Source of the DNA: an uncultured Clostridia bacterium
GTDB taxonomy: Bacteria > Bacillota > Clostridia > Christensenellales > CAG-1252
NCBI GenBank assembly: GCA_946648015.1
Contig: CAMPCZ010000003.1
Location: forward strand, 1-39,397
Direction: 5' to 3'
Length of the DNA stretch: 39,397 bases
Shown here piece after piece: positions 1-9,368 of the stretch. Numbering within the stretch: position 1 is the first letter of the stretch; each line of letters opens with the position of its first letter. Under the pieces are notes generated by a model. That model had not been told where the DNA came from and did not search any database. It saw only the letters and a list, made by a program, of their open reading frames with translations. Made by a program: the position numbers and the translations under genes.

Positions 1-59
1 TTGACAACCCTACAACAAGTCTTGCACCTCTTTCTACAAAACGGGGTTGTTTTGAGGGT

Positions 60-78
60 ATGATTATGGTATAATCAT
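60..78 (+). promoter_or_regulatory. Extended -10 promoter (TGGTATAAT) embedded in a perfect 8-bp inverted repeat, upstream of the NRPS
   Basis: ATGATTAT-GGT-ATAATCAT at 60-78; TATAAT at 70-75 preceded by TGG; weak -35 (TTGTTT, 47-52, 17-nt spacer); AAGGAG before ATG at 108. Confidence 0.6.
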
Positions 79-107
79 ATTTGACCAACCGCCAAAGGAG
101 ATAAACA

Positions 108-3100
108 ATGAAAGATTACTACCCGCTATCCAAGACAGAAGAGGGCATATATGCGTCTTGTCTACGCCCGACCGACGCGTACAATTTGGCTCACGTCGTG
201 TGTTTGGGCCAATCCGTCGACGCCGAGGCGTTTGCCAACGCGGTATCCGCCGTGTTTGATAAGCACCCCTACTTGTTTAGCGTTCTCTTTGAGGGCGAGG
301 ACGGCACGATCTACAAAAAGATACGCACCAAAGAGATAGTTCTCCCCGTGATAGAGGCCGCTTCGCTCGACGTTCAGTCGCCGCCATACGAGATGTTGGA
401 GCACCATTTGTTCCGGGTGGCATTGTACCACGTCAAGGGCGAATATTGGTTCTATTTCGATTTTCATCATATTTTGTGCGACGGCACTTCCATCAAATTA
501 TTTGCGGACGAGGTCATGCGCGCCTACGAGGGCCAACTGCCGGACAAAGAAGCCTATGGCGCCAACGAATTTGCGCTGGAGGAGCGGCGCCGCTTGCAGA
601 CCAAAGCCTATCGGCAAGCCAAGGCCTTTTTTGACAAGGCGGTGGCCGAGCCCGAGACGGACAGCAACTTGGTGTATGACAAAAACGACGGCGCCGAGGC
701 CTACGCCCAAATGCGCTGTGAACTGACGGTAGCCGACGCCGACGTGAAGGCGTTGACCAAGCGCATAGGCGCCAAAACGTCCTCTTACTTTTTGGCGGCG
801 TTCGCGTTTTTGCTGTCCAAAATCAACAACGACGACAAAGCGCTGTTTCTCACCGTGCACAACGGTCGTACCCCCGCCGTGGCGGCGAGTATGGGAATGT
901 ACGTCAAGACGTTTCCGTTCTACCTACAACATTGCGAGCCGGTAGAGGACTATATCAAAGCGGCCAGCGATTATCTTGCGGGCAGCGCGCAAAACCTGCT
1001 GTATCCCTTCGTGGATATGAACAAAGATATGGGCTTGTCGGCGGGCGTCATGTTTGCCTACCAAGGCGACTATTTCTACAAAACCACGCTACGCGGCAAA
1101 ACGCTCTATATCAAGCAACTGCCGCGCAAAGACGGCAAGGGGCTGTTGAGCGTAGAGTTGCACCGCGACGAAGGGCGCTATTTTGCGGAGGTGGAGTACC
1201 GCAGCGACCTATACCACGAGCATACCATACGCCATCTGATGGGATTGTACGACGTGGCGTTGGGCGAGTTTTTGCGCCGCGAGCGTCTTGCCGACGTGGA
1301 CTTGGTCAACTCGCAGGAAAAAGATTTGTTGGACGGGTTTAACCGCACCGATTTGTCCTATATCGACCCCAATCGCACGGTGCTTTCGGCTTTTGCCGAT
1401 GCGGTGCGCCGTTGGCCCGACCACGACGCCGTGGTGTTTGGGGACAAGCACTACACCTATCGAGAGGTGGATTTACTATCCAATCGCATAGCCAACGAAT
1501 TGCACCGGTTGGGCGTGGGCCGAGAGGACAAAGTGTCGGTGCTCATCAACAAGTCCGAATACATTGTGATAGCCAGCCTCGGCGTGCTCAAGTCGGGCGC
1601 GGCCTATCAACCCCTCGACCCTACCTATCCCAAAGAGCGCCTGTCCTTTATGATAGCCGACGCCGCCGCCAAAGCGCTTATCAAAGATAGAGATCTGTCC
1701 GATCTGTTGGGCGACTACCAAGGCCCCGTGCTGTATACCGACGAGCTTGCTACGCTTCCCGACGTCTCCGCGCCGCAGGATGCGCCTCGGCCCGAAGATC
1801 TGTTTGTTATGCTCTACACCTCGGGCTCGACGGGTCTGCCCAAAGGCGTTATGCTGGAGCACCGCAACGTGTATGCCTTTGCTTGCTTCCACGCGCGTGC
1901 TTGCGGGGTGGACCATACGGCCAAGGTGTCGGCGTACGCATCCTATGGCTTCGACGCCGATATGCTCGATCTCTATCCCACCCTCATTGGGGGCGGAACG
2001 GTGTACGTTATCCCCAACGAGTTGCGGCTGGATCTGCTCAAATTGGGCGCGTACTTCGACCAAAACGGCATTACGCATGCCATGCTCACCACGCAAGTGG
2101 GGCGCCAATTCGCCGAAATGATAGAGCCCAAAACCTTGCGGATGCTAATGGTTGGCGGCGAAAAGCTGGTGCCGATAGACAAGCCCAAAACCTACGATCT
2201 GTACAATGCCTACGGCCCCACCGAGGGCACGGTCTATTGCACCATGCAGTTGGTGGATCGCCTATACTACCGTGTGCCCATAGGCAAAGCGTTGCCCACC
2301 TACAAAACCTACGTGCTGGACAAAAACGGCCGCCGCTTGCCATGCTTGGCCGAGGGCGAACTGTATATAGCCGGGCCCCAAGTGTCGCGCGGGTATCTCA
2401 ATAGGGACGAGGAAAACCGCAAGGCGTTTTTAGTTAATCCCTTCGACGACGACCCCGCTTTCGGCCGCCTATATCGCACGGGCGACGTAGTACGCTACCT
2501 TGCCGACGGCACCATAGACTTCATCGGGCGCAAGGACGGTCAGGTAAAAATCAGAGGATTTCGCGTGGAGTTGGCCGAGGTGGAGCAGGTCATACGCGAG
2601 TACGACGGCATCAAAGACGCCACCGTCAAGGACTTCACCGACCCCAACGGCGTCAAATACATCTGCGCCTACGTGGTGGCCGACCACGACGTGGACGTCG
2701 CCGCGCTCAACGCCTATGTGGGTGCCAAAAAGCCCCCCTATATGGTGCCCGCCTACACCATGCAAATAGACAAGATACCCCTCAACCAAAACCAAAAAGT
2801 CAACAAGAGGGCCTTGCCGCAACCCAAACTCAAAACGCAGGAAAAAGTGGCGCCCGCCACCCCCGCCGAGCAGCAAGTGTACGACGTGCTCAAAGGTATT
2901 TTGGGCAACGATTCTTTCGGCGTGACCACAGACCTTTACGAGGCGGGCCTCACCAGCGTGTCCTCCATACGGTTTGCCATATTGCTGTCCAAATTGTTTG
3001 GCAAAGACGTGGACAATGCCGATCTCAAACAAAACGCCACGGTGCGCGCTTTGGCCGAGCGCTTGTCGCAAAAAGAGGAGGCCAAAACCTACCAAATACA

Positions 3101-6100
3101 AGAGGAATACCCCATATCCAAAACACAAGAGGGCATCTTTGTGGAGTGCGCCGCACACCCCGGCACCACCAACTACAACATACCTATTTTGTTCAAAATG
3201 CCCGCCGATACCGACGTGGACAAGTTGCAGCGTGCGCTGGGTGAGGTGATAGACGCGCACTACTACCTCAAAACCACCCTCTATATGAATGCCGACGGCG
3301 ACATTCGTGCGCGCCGCCCGCATATGCCCGCCCAAGTGGACGTGCGGTCGGTGGCGGCTCTGCCTACCTTGGTGCGCCCCTTCGTGCTGCTGGATGCGCC
3401 CCTCTATCGCGCCGAGATCTATCGCACACCCCACGAGGTGTACTTATTTCTCGATTTTCACCATATCGTGTGCGACGGCACCAGCGAGGCCGTCATCCTC
3501 ACCGATTTGGGGCGAGCCTATATGGGCGAGCCTGTCCAAGCCGAAACCATATCGGGCTTTGAGGTGGCTCTTGCCGAGCGCGACGCGTTGCAGACCGATA
3601 GATTGGACAAGGCCAAGGCTTTCTATCAAGCCCTGCTACAAGACATCGACGGCGAGTACGTCATCAAAAAAGACCTCAAGGTACAGCCCCTATCCCGATT
3701 GCGTTCGGTGGACTATACGCTCGATCTGGACGCCGAAGCCCTATTCGCCTTTGCCGAGGCCAACAAGTTGACGTTGAACGGATACTTCAACTTTGCTTTT
3801 GCCTTTACGTTGTCCAAATTTCTCTACAAAAACGATAGCTTGTACACCACCATTTACAACGGCCGCAATTCTTCCAAATTGGCCGCGACCGTATCTATGT
3901 TGGTCAAGACGTTGCCCGTCTACATTCGCTACGAGGATAGCGACGCCGTGCTGGACAAATTGCACCAAACCAACGATTTGTTGCGCGATTTGCAGGCCAA
4001 CGATCTATATTCGTTTGCCGACGTGGCGCAAGCCTACGACGTTACGGCCGATATTATGTTTGCCTACCAAGGCGACGCGTTTGCGTTCGACCGCATTGGC
4101 GACGTGCCCGTGGAGTCGGTCCTTATCGAGTCGGAAACGCCCAAGAGCGCGTTTTCCATAGACGTCTTCCTCGAAAAAGGCCGTTTCCGCGCGCACTTCG
4201 AGTATGACGAGTCGATGTACAATGCCTCGACGGTGGCCTCGTTCTACCGCTTGTTCGGGCAAGTTTTGCGGGAACTGATGCACCGCCGCCTCGTGGGTGA
4301 TATCGATCTTTTGCCTGCCGAAGACAGGGCGATGTACGCCGCGTTTAACGATACGGCCGTCCAATTCGAGGACGTATCCTTCAACAAATTGATAGAAAAA
4401 CAAGCCCGTCTCAACCCCGACAAACTCGCCGTGGTGGGCGCGGATAGCCGCTATACCTATCGCCAATTCAACGCCGCCGCCAACCGCGTGGCGCACTCGC
4501 TATTGGCGGCCTCGGTATCGCTTGCCGACAAGGTGTTGATGATGATGCCCCGCGTGGCCGAGGCCTACGTCGTGCGGCAAGGCATCGTCAAATCGGGCGG
4601 CGCATTCGTACCCGTAGACCCCAAATATCCCGATGACCGCATAGAGTACATCGTGGCGGATTCGGGCGCAAAAGTGGTGCTGACCACAAGCCGGTTGGCG
4701 CAAGAAAAGCGCGCCCTTCTCGAGCGCGCCGACCTAAGGGTACTTACGGTAGAGGAATGCTTGGCTTGCCACAACGACGCCGACCTCGACTTGGATATAC
4801 CCACCTCGTCGCTGTGCTATATCATCTATACGTCCGGCTCCACCGGCAAGCCCAAGGGCGTGATGATCTCGCATCGCAACTTGGTCAACTATTGTGCGGA
4901 CGGCACCAACATAGGCACCAAGGTCTATCGTGATATAGCGGGCGGCGCCGTGTCCTGTTCGTTCGCTTCCTTCTCCTTCGACGCGTCCTTGCAGGAGGAA
5001 TGCGTGCCTTTGTCGCATGGTTACACCGCCGTTATCGCCACCGAGCAGGAGATAGAAAATCCGCTATTGCTTGCCGACACCTTGCGCCGCGAAAAGGTGA
5101 ACGTCATGTTTATGACGCCCTCGTTCGTATCCAACTTTATAGACGTCGCGCCCTTTGTGGACGCACTCAAGAATTTGCAAGCGTTGGATATGGGCGCCGA
5201 GGCAGTGCCCCAAGCGCTATGCCGAAAACTGCGCGATTTGGGCGTGACCGCCGCCATTTACAACGGCTATGGGCCCACCGAGACCACCATCACTTGCACC
5301 TACCACAAAGTGGAGGACGAATACGTTACCATAGGCAAGCCCTTTGCCAATACCGAGGCCTACATATTGGATAAGGCGGGGCATATATTGCCCATCAACG
5401 CCATAGGCGACCTGACCATAGCGGGCGAGGGCGTAGGCATAGGCTACTTGGGCCAAGCGGACAAGACCCGTGAAAGGTTTATTACCCTCAACGGCCGTCG
5501 CGCTTATCGCACGGGCGATTTGGCGCGCTACAACGGCGAGGGAAATATCGAATTTTTCGGCCGATTAGACAACCAAGTCAAGTTGCGCGGGTTGCGCGTG
5601 GAGTTGGACGAGATCGAAAACGTGTTGTCCACCTATCCCAACCTGTCGCGTTGCATAGTGTTGGTCAAGACCAATCGCACCGACGGCGACTTTTTGGCGG
5701 CCTACTACACCGCCCCCTACGAGATAGACCGCGAGGATCTTACCCGCCATTTGGCCAAGTCGCTCACCCCCTATATGATACCCAAAGTGCTGGTGCAGTT
5801 GGACAAAATGCCCCTCACCGCCAGCGGCAAGATAGACAAAAAGGCATTGCCCGACGTAGAGGTGGAGAAAGAGGCCAAACGGCATACCGCCGCCAAAAAC
5901 GAGTTGCAGCGCAAGCTGTGCGCCATCTTTGCCAAAGCGTTGGGGCTTGACGAAGTGGGCATAGACGAGGATTTCTTCGACTTGGGCGGCACGTCCTTGT
6001 CGGCGTCGAAGATAGCGATGTTGGCGTTGCAAGACAATTTGCCCATCGCCTACAAGGACGTATTCGACTATTCTACGGTGGCAGCCCTCGAGCGCCACGT

Positions 6101-7313
6101 CAAAGAGCAGTCGTCCACCGCCGCACCCGCGGAGCAGGAGGCAGTGGTGGTCAATTCGCTCGACTACAACACCGTGCGCTACGTGGACGGTGTGGAAGCG
6201 TCGCGCCCCCTCGGCCGCGTGTTGGTAACGGGTGCCAACGGCTTTTTGGGCATACACGTTTTGCGCGAGTTGCTCCGCCAAGGGCGGCAGGTCATCGCGC
6301 TGGTGCGTTCCTCTGCGGTGGATGCCACCACCCGACTCAAGAGTTTGCTCACCTACTATTTCGATTCGCCATTAGACGAGGAGGTGGCGCGATACGTTAC
6401 CGTGGTGGACTCGGATATCACCGACGTGCACCTGCCCGAAAAATTGGCGCCTCATGCCTTCGATACCATCATCAACTGCGCGGCGTTGGTCAAGCACTTT
6501 GCCGTGGACGACAGCATAGAGCGCGTCAACGTGGGCGGCGTCAAAAACCTGATAGCCATCGCCAAGGAGCGCGGCGTGCGCTTGGTGCAAATATCCACCT
6601 TGTCCGTAGCCGGCGAGAACGTGGACGGCAAGTTTGACGCTTCCTTCCGTATGAAGGAGAATATGCTCGACTTTGGGCAGGACATCTCCAACAAATACGT
6701 CCATTCCAAATTCAATGCCGAAAAGGCCGTGCTCTCGGCTGTGGACGAGGGGTTGGATGGCAAGGTGATACGCGTCGGCAACCTGATGAGCCGCGCCAGC
6801 GACGGCGAGTTTCAGGCCATCTCCATCACCAACGGCTTTTTGCGCGACCTCAAGGGCTATGCCACGCTGCATTGCTTCCCCGTCAATTCTATGGACGTGG
6901 CCATTGACTTTTCGCCCATCGACGAGGTGGCCAAGGCCGTGTTGTTGCTGTCCAGCACCCCGCGTCGCTACACGGTGTTTCATTGCGCCAACTCGCACCA
7001 GGTGCAAATGGGTGACATTGTGGCGGTGCTCAACGATATGGGCTATGGCATCGAGGTGGTGTCGGACGCGGCGTTTGCGCAGGCTATGCGCGCTATGATG
7101 GCGGACGAAACCAAAAATATGTTGGTGTCTTCGCTCATCAACTACGCCTCCAGCGACAACCACACCTATGCGTTTATTCTCACCGACAACGAGTTTAGCA
7201 ACAAGGCGCTGTATCACTTGGGGTACAAGTGGCCCATAACGGACGACGCCTATCTCAGGCAGGCCATCGAGTCGCTCGAGGGGCTCAACTTCTTCGTTAG
7301 GAGTGATATTTGA
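108..7313 (+). CDS. Dimodular non-ribosomal peptide synthetase, C-A-PCP-C-A-PCP-thioester reductase
   Basis: 2401 aa ORF. Condensation motifs HHILCDG and HHIVCDG; adenylation motifs LYTSGSTGLPKG and IYTSGSTGKPKG, NAYGPTE/NGYGPTE, YRTGD; PCP motifs GLTSVSS and DLGGTSLSASK; C-terminal NAD(P)-binding reductase TGANGFLG with YVHSK (YxxxK). Confidence 0.95.
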   Translation: MKDYYPLSKTEEGIYASCLRPTDAYNLAHVVCLGQSVDAEAFANAVSAVFDKHPYLFSVLFEGEDGTIYKKIRTKEIVLPVIEAASLDVQSPPYEMLEHHLFRVALYHVKGEYWFYFDFHHILCDGTSIKLFADEVMRAYEGQLPDKEAYGANEFALEERRRLQTKAYRQAKAFFDKAVAEPETDSNLVYDKNDGAEAYAQMRCELTVADADVKALTKRIGAKTSSYFLAAFAFLLSKINNDDKALFLTVHNGRTPAVAASMGMYVKTFPFYLQHCEPVEDYIKAASDYLAGSAQNLLYPFVDMNKDMGLSAGVMFAYQGDYFYKTTLRGKTLYIKQLPRKDGKGLLSVELHRDEGRYFAEVEYRSDLYHEHTIRHLMGLYDVALGEFLRRERLADVDLVNSQEKDLLDGFNRTDLSYIDPNRTVLSAFADAVRRWPDHDAVVFGDKHYTYREVDLLSNRIANELHRLGVGREDKVSVLINKSEYIVIASLGVLKSGAAYQPLDPTYPKERLSFMIADAAAKALIKDRDLSDLLGDYQGPVLYTDELATLPDVSAPQDAPRPEDLFVMLYTSGSTGLPKGVMLEHRNVYAFACFHARACGVDHTAKVSAYASYGFDADMLDLYPTLIGGGTVYVIPNELRLDLLKLGAYFDQNGITHAMLTTQVGRQFAEMIEPKTLRMLMVGGEKLVPIDKPKTYDLYNAYGPTEGTVYCTMQLVDRLYYRVPIGKALPTYKTYVLDKNGRRLPCLAEGELYIAGPQVSRGYLNRDEENRKAFLVNPFDDDPAFGRLYRTGDVVRYLADGTIDFIGRKDGQVKIRGFRVELAEVEQVIREYDGIKDATVKDFTDPNGVKYICAYVVADHDVDVAALNAYVGAKKPPYMVPAYTMQIDKIPLNQNQKVNKRALPQPKLKTQEKVAPATPAEQQVYDVLKGILGNDSFGVTTDLYEAGLTSVSSIRFAILLSKLFGKDVDNADLKQNATVRALAERLSQKEEAKTYQIQEEYPISKTQEGIFVECAAHPGTTNYNIPILFKMPADTDVDKLQRALGEVIDAHYYLKTTLYMNADGDIRARRPHMPAQVDVRSVAALPTLVRPFVLLDAPLYRAEIYRTPHEVYLFLDFHHIVCDGTSEAVILTDLGRAYMGEPVQAETISGFEVALAERDALQTDRLDKAKAFYQALLQDIDGEYVIKKDLKVQPLSRLRSVDYTLDLDAEALFAFAEANKLTLNGYFNFAFAFTLSKFLYKNDSLYTTIYNGRNSSKLAATVSMLVKTLPVYIRYEDSDAVLDKLHQTNDLLRDLQANDLYSFADVAQAYDVTADIMFAYQGDAFAFDRIGDVPVESVLIESETPKSAFSIDVFLEKGRFRAHFEYDESMYNASTVASFYRLFGQVLRELMHRRLVGDIDLLPAEDRAMYAAFNDTAVQFEDVSFNKLIEKQARLNPDKLAVVGADSRYTYRQFNAAANRVAHSLLAASVSLADKVLMMMPRVAEAYVVRQGIVKSGGAFVPVDPKYPDDRIEYIVADSGAKVVLTTSRLAQEKRALLERADLRVLTVEECLACHNDADLDLDIPTSSLCYIIYTSGSTGKPKGVMISHRNLVNYCADGTNIGTKVYRDIAGGAVSCSFASFSFDASLQEECVPLSHGYTAVIATEQEIENPLLLADTLRREKVNVMFMTPSFVSNFIDVAPFVDALKNLQALDMGAEAVPQALCRKLRDLGVTAAIYNGYGPTETTITCTYHKVEDEYVTIGKPFANTEAYILDKAGHILPINAIGDLTIAGEGVGIGYLGQADKTRERFITLNGRRAYRTGDLARYNGEGNIEFFGRLDNQVKLRGLRVELDEIENVLSTYPNLSRCIVLVKTNRTDGDFLAAYYTAPYEIDREDLTRHLAKSLTPYMIPKVLVQLDKMPLTASGKIDKKALPDVEVEKEAKRHTAAKNELQRKLCAIFAKALGLDEVGIDEDFFDLGGTSLSASKIAMLALQDNLPIAYKDVFDYSTVAALERHVKEQSSTAAPAEQEAVVVNSLDYNTVRYVDGVEASRPLGRVLVTGANGFLGIHVLRELLRQGRQVIALVRSSAVDATTRLKSLLTYYFDSPLDEEVARYVTVVDSDITDVHLPEKLAPHAFDTIINCAALVKHFAVDDSIERVNVGGVKNLIAIAKERGVRLVQISTLSVAGENVDGKFDASFRMKENMLDFGQDISNKYVHSKFNAEKAVLSAVDEGLDGKVIRVGNLMSRASDGEFQAISITNGFLRDLKGYATLHCFPVNSMDVAIDFSPIDEVAKAVLLLSSTPRRYTVFHCANSHQVQMGDIVAVLNDMGYGIEVVSDAAFAQAMRAMMADETKNMLVSSLINYASSDNHTYAFILTDNEFSNKALYHLGYKWPITDDAYLRQAIESLEGLNFFVRSDI

Positions 7314-9073
7314 TGAAACGCAATAGCAAACTGATCGACAAAAAGTTTTACCAATATCTATTGCCGTCGGTGCTGATGATATTCGCCATGCAATTCGGCT
7401 CGCTCATCGACGGCATATTGGTGGGCAATTTGTTGGGGCCGGACGCTTTGAGCGCGTCGTCTTTGGTGATGCCCGTACTCTACGTCATACAGTGCCCCGG
7501 CTTTGCCTTGAGCGTGGGCGGCTCCATTGCCATTGCCAATTTGTTGGGGCGCCGCAACGTAGAGCAGGCCAACAAGGTGTTTTCGCTCAGTTTGCTGGTT
7601 ACCTTGGGCGCGTCGGCGCTGTTTGCCGTGGCGGCGCCCTTTACGTCGGGGCCGCTTGCGCGCTTGTTTGCTCCCTCGCTATATGAGTATTCCTACCAAT
7701 ACATATTGGTGTATATGTTGCAAAATCCCGTGATGATGCTCGCTTTGGTTTTGGCGACGTTTATCTCCACCGACAACAACCCCAAACTGTCGGCCGCCTT
7801 TTACATCGTGGCCAATTTGGTCAAGATAGGGGTGGAAGTGCTGTTTATTCGTGTGTGCGGTATGGGTATGGTCGGCGCGGCGCTCTCCTCGGGCGTAGGC
7901 TATGCCGTGGGGCTTGTTACCGTGGTGTTTTATGCCCGTTCCAAAAAGAGAATGTTGCGCTACACCTGGCGCCTTCGCGGGGCGTGGGCCGACTTTAAGG
8001 ACGCCCTCAAGGCCTCGGTATCCACCGCGCTTACCTTGCTGCTTACCGCGGTGCAGACCCTTGTCATCAACGTGGTGCTGAGCCGTATGATCACGGCCGA
8101 GTTGGAGTTGGTCATATTTGGTTTGGTCAGCAACCTCATCTTCGTGTTCGACCTCTTTTCGGGCGGCATATTGGGGCTTATCCCCACTATATGCGGCGTG
8201 CTGTACGGCGAACGCGACGTATATTCGTTGCGCGCGGTAAGCAGCAAGATATACCTATTTAACCTCATCGTTACCGCCCTCATCACCGCCGTCATTATGG
8301 CGTGGCCAGAGGGGTATTCGGCGCTTTTTGGCTATGCGGGCGAAGATATGCGGCAGGTGGCGTACGTCTTGCGCATTTACCTGTTGTCCGCCATACCCCT
8401 CGAAGTCAACAAGTTTTCTACCAATTACTACCCCGCGGTCAACAAAAACTTGCCCGCCGTCGTCACCGTGTTGTTGCGCGAGGCCGTGTTTATCATACCC
8501 CTCACGTTGCTGTTGATGCGTGCGCAGGGCATTTTGGGCTATTCGCTTGCTCGCGTCATCACCGAGTACGCCACCGTGGTGGTGGTGTACGCACTGGTGT
8601 TTGTCTACGAGCGCCGCCACCGTGAGGTGCACGGCTTGTTTATGCTGGAGCGACCCGATATGAATACGTTTGACGTTTCGGTGGCCAACAAAGAGGAGGA
8701 GGCCGCCCAAGCGGCGAGGGAAGTGACGGAATTCGCCAAGGCGCACGACGTATCCAACCGCGATGCGCAGGTGTTGGGGTTTGCGTGCGAGGAGATGATC
8801 ACCAATATCATACGCTACGGCTACAAACGCCAATGCCCCAAGTCGATAGACGTCAACGTCAAGGTGGACGAGTCGCAGGTGCTGATGCGCATACGCGACG
8901 ACGGTATGCCCTTTGACCCCACCGAATACAAGTACGAAGAGAGCGAGCAATACCTTACCGGTGGCATTGCCATGATGTTGGGGTTGGTCGACGAAACGAG
9001 TTATATGCGGGTGCTCAATATGAACAACACCGTTTTCAAAATCAATATAGGAGAAAAAGTTTATGGAGATTAA
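7313..9073 (+). CDS. MATE-family efflux transporter with C-terminal RsbW/SpoIIAB-like HATPase domain
   Basis: ORF track starts at a TTG at 7310; the ATG at 7313 overlaps the NRPS stop (TGATG). N-terminal multi-TM MATE (FYQYLLPSVLMIFAMQFGSLIDGILVGNLLG...). C-terminal HATPase motifs: N-box EEMITNIIRYGY, G1 DDGMPFDP, G2 GGIAMMLGLVD. Confidence 0.9.
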   Translation: MKRNSKLIDKKFYQYLLPSVLMIFAMQFGSLIDGILVGNLLGPDALSASSLVMPVLYVIQCPGFALSVGGSIAIANLLGRRNVEQANKVFSLSLLVTLGASALFAVAAPFTSGPLARLFAPSLYEYSYQYILVYMLQNPVMMLALVLATFISTDNNPKLSAAFYIVANLVKIGVEVLFIRVCGMGMVGAALSSGVGYAVGLVTVVFYARSKKRMLRYTWRLRGAWADFKDALKASVSTALTLLLTAVQTLVINVVLSRMITAELELVIFGLVSNLIFVFDLFSGGILGLIPTICGVLYGERDVYSLRAVSSKIYLFNLIVTALITAVIMAWPEGYSALFGYAGEDMRQVAYVLRIYLLSAIPLEVNKFSTNYYPAVNKNLPAVVTVLLREAVFIIPLTLLLMRAQGILGYSLARVITEYATVVVVYALVFVYERRHREVHGLFMLERPDMNTFDVSVANKEEEAAQAAREVTEFAKAHDVSNRDAQVLGFACEEMITNIIRYGYKRQCPKSIDVNVKVDESQVLMRIRDDGMPFDPTEYKYEESEQYLTGGIAMMLGLVDETSYMRVLNMNNTVFKINIGEKVYGD

Positions 9074-9359
9074 CGTACAACACAACCAAGCAATGATCGT
9101 TACCGTCAAAGGTCGTCTGGATACCGTTACCTCGCGTGAGTTGGAGCCCGTGGTGCTGGGTCAAACCATTGCCGAGCCCACCGTCATCATCGACTTTGCC
9201 GAGGTGGAGTACATCTCGTCGGCGGGTCTACGCGTTTTGCTCAACCTCAAGCGTGAGTTGGACTCGGCGGGCAAGACCTTGGAGATACACAACATCAACG
9301 CCGTCGTGCGCGAAATATTCAGCGTAACAGGCTTCATCAACGCCCTCACCATCAAGTAG
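9063..9359 (+). CDS. STAS-domain anti-sigma-factor antagonist (SpoIIAA/RsbV-like)
   Basis: 98 aa; GRLDTVTSRELE and YISSAGLRVLL phospho-serine motif; start overlaps the end of the MATE-HATPase ORF. Confidence 0.93.
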   Translation: MEINVQHNQAMIVTVKGRLDTVTSRELEPVVLGQTIAEPTVIIDFAEVEYISSAGLRVLLNLKRELDSAGKTLEIHNINAVVREIFSVTGFINALTIK

Positions 9360-9368
9360 CGGCAGGCT

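Noticed and set aside
1-50. ACAACCC...GGGTTGT (4-10/44-50) as a terminator of the upstream gene
   Set aside because: The loop would be 33 nt with only a short T run; could be chance.
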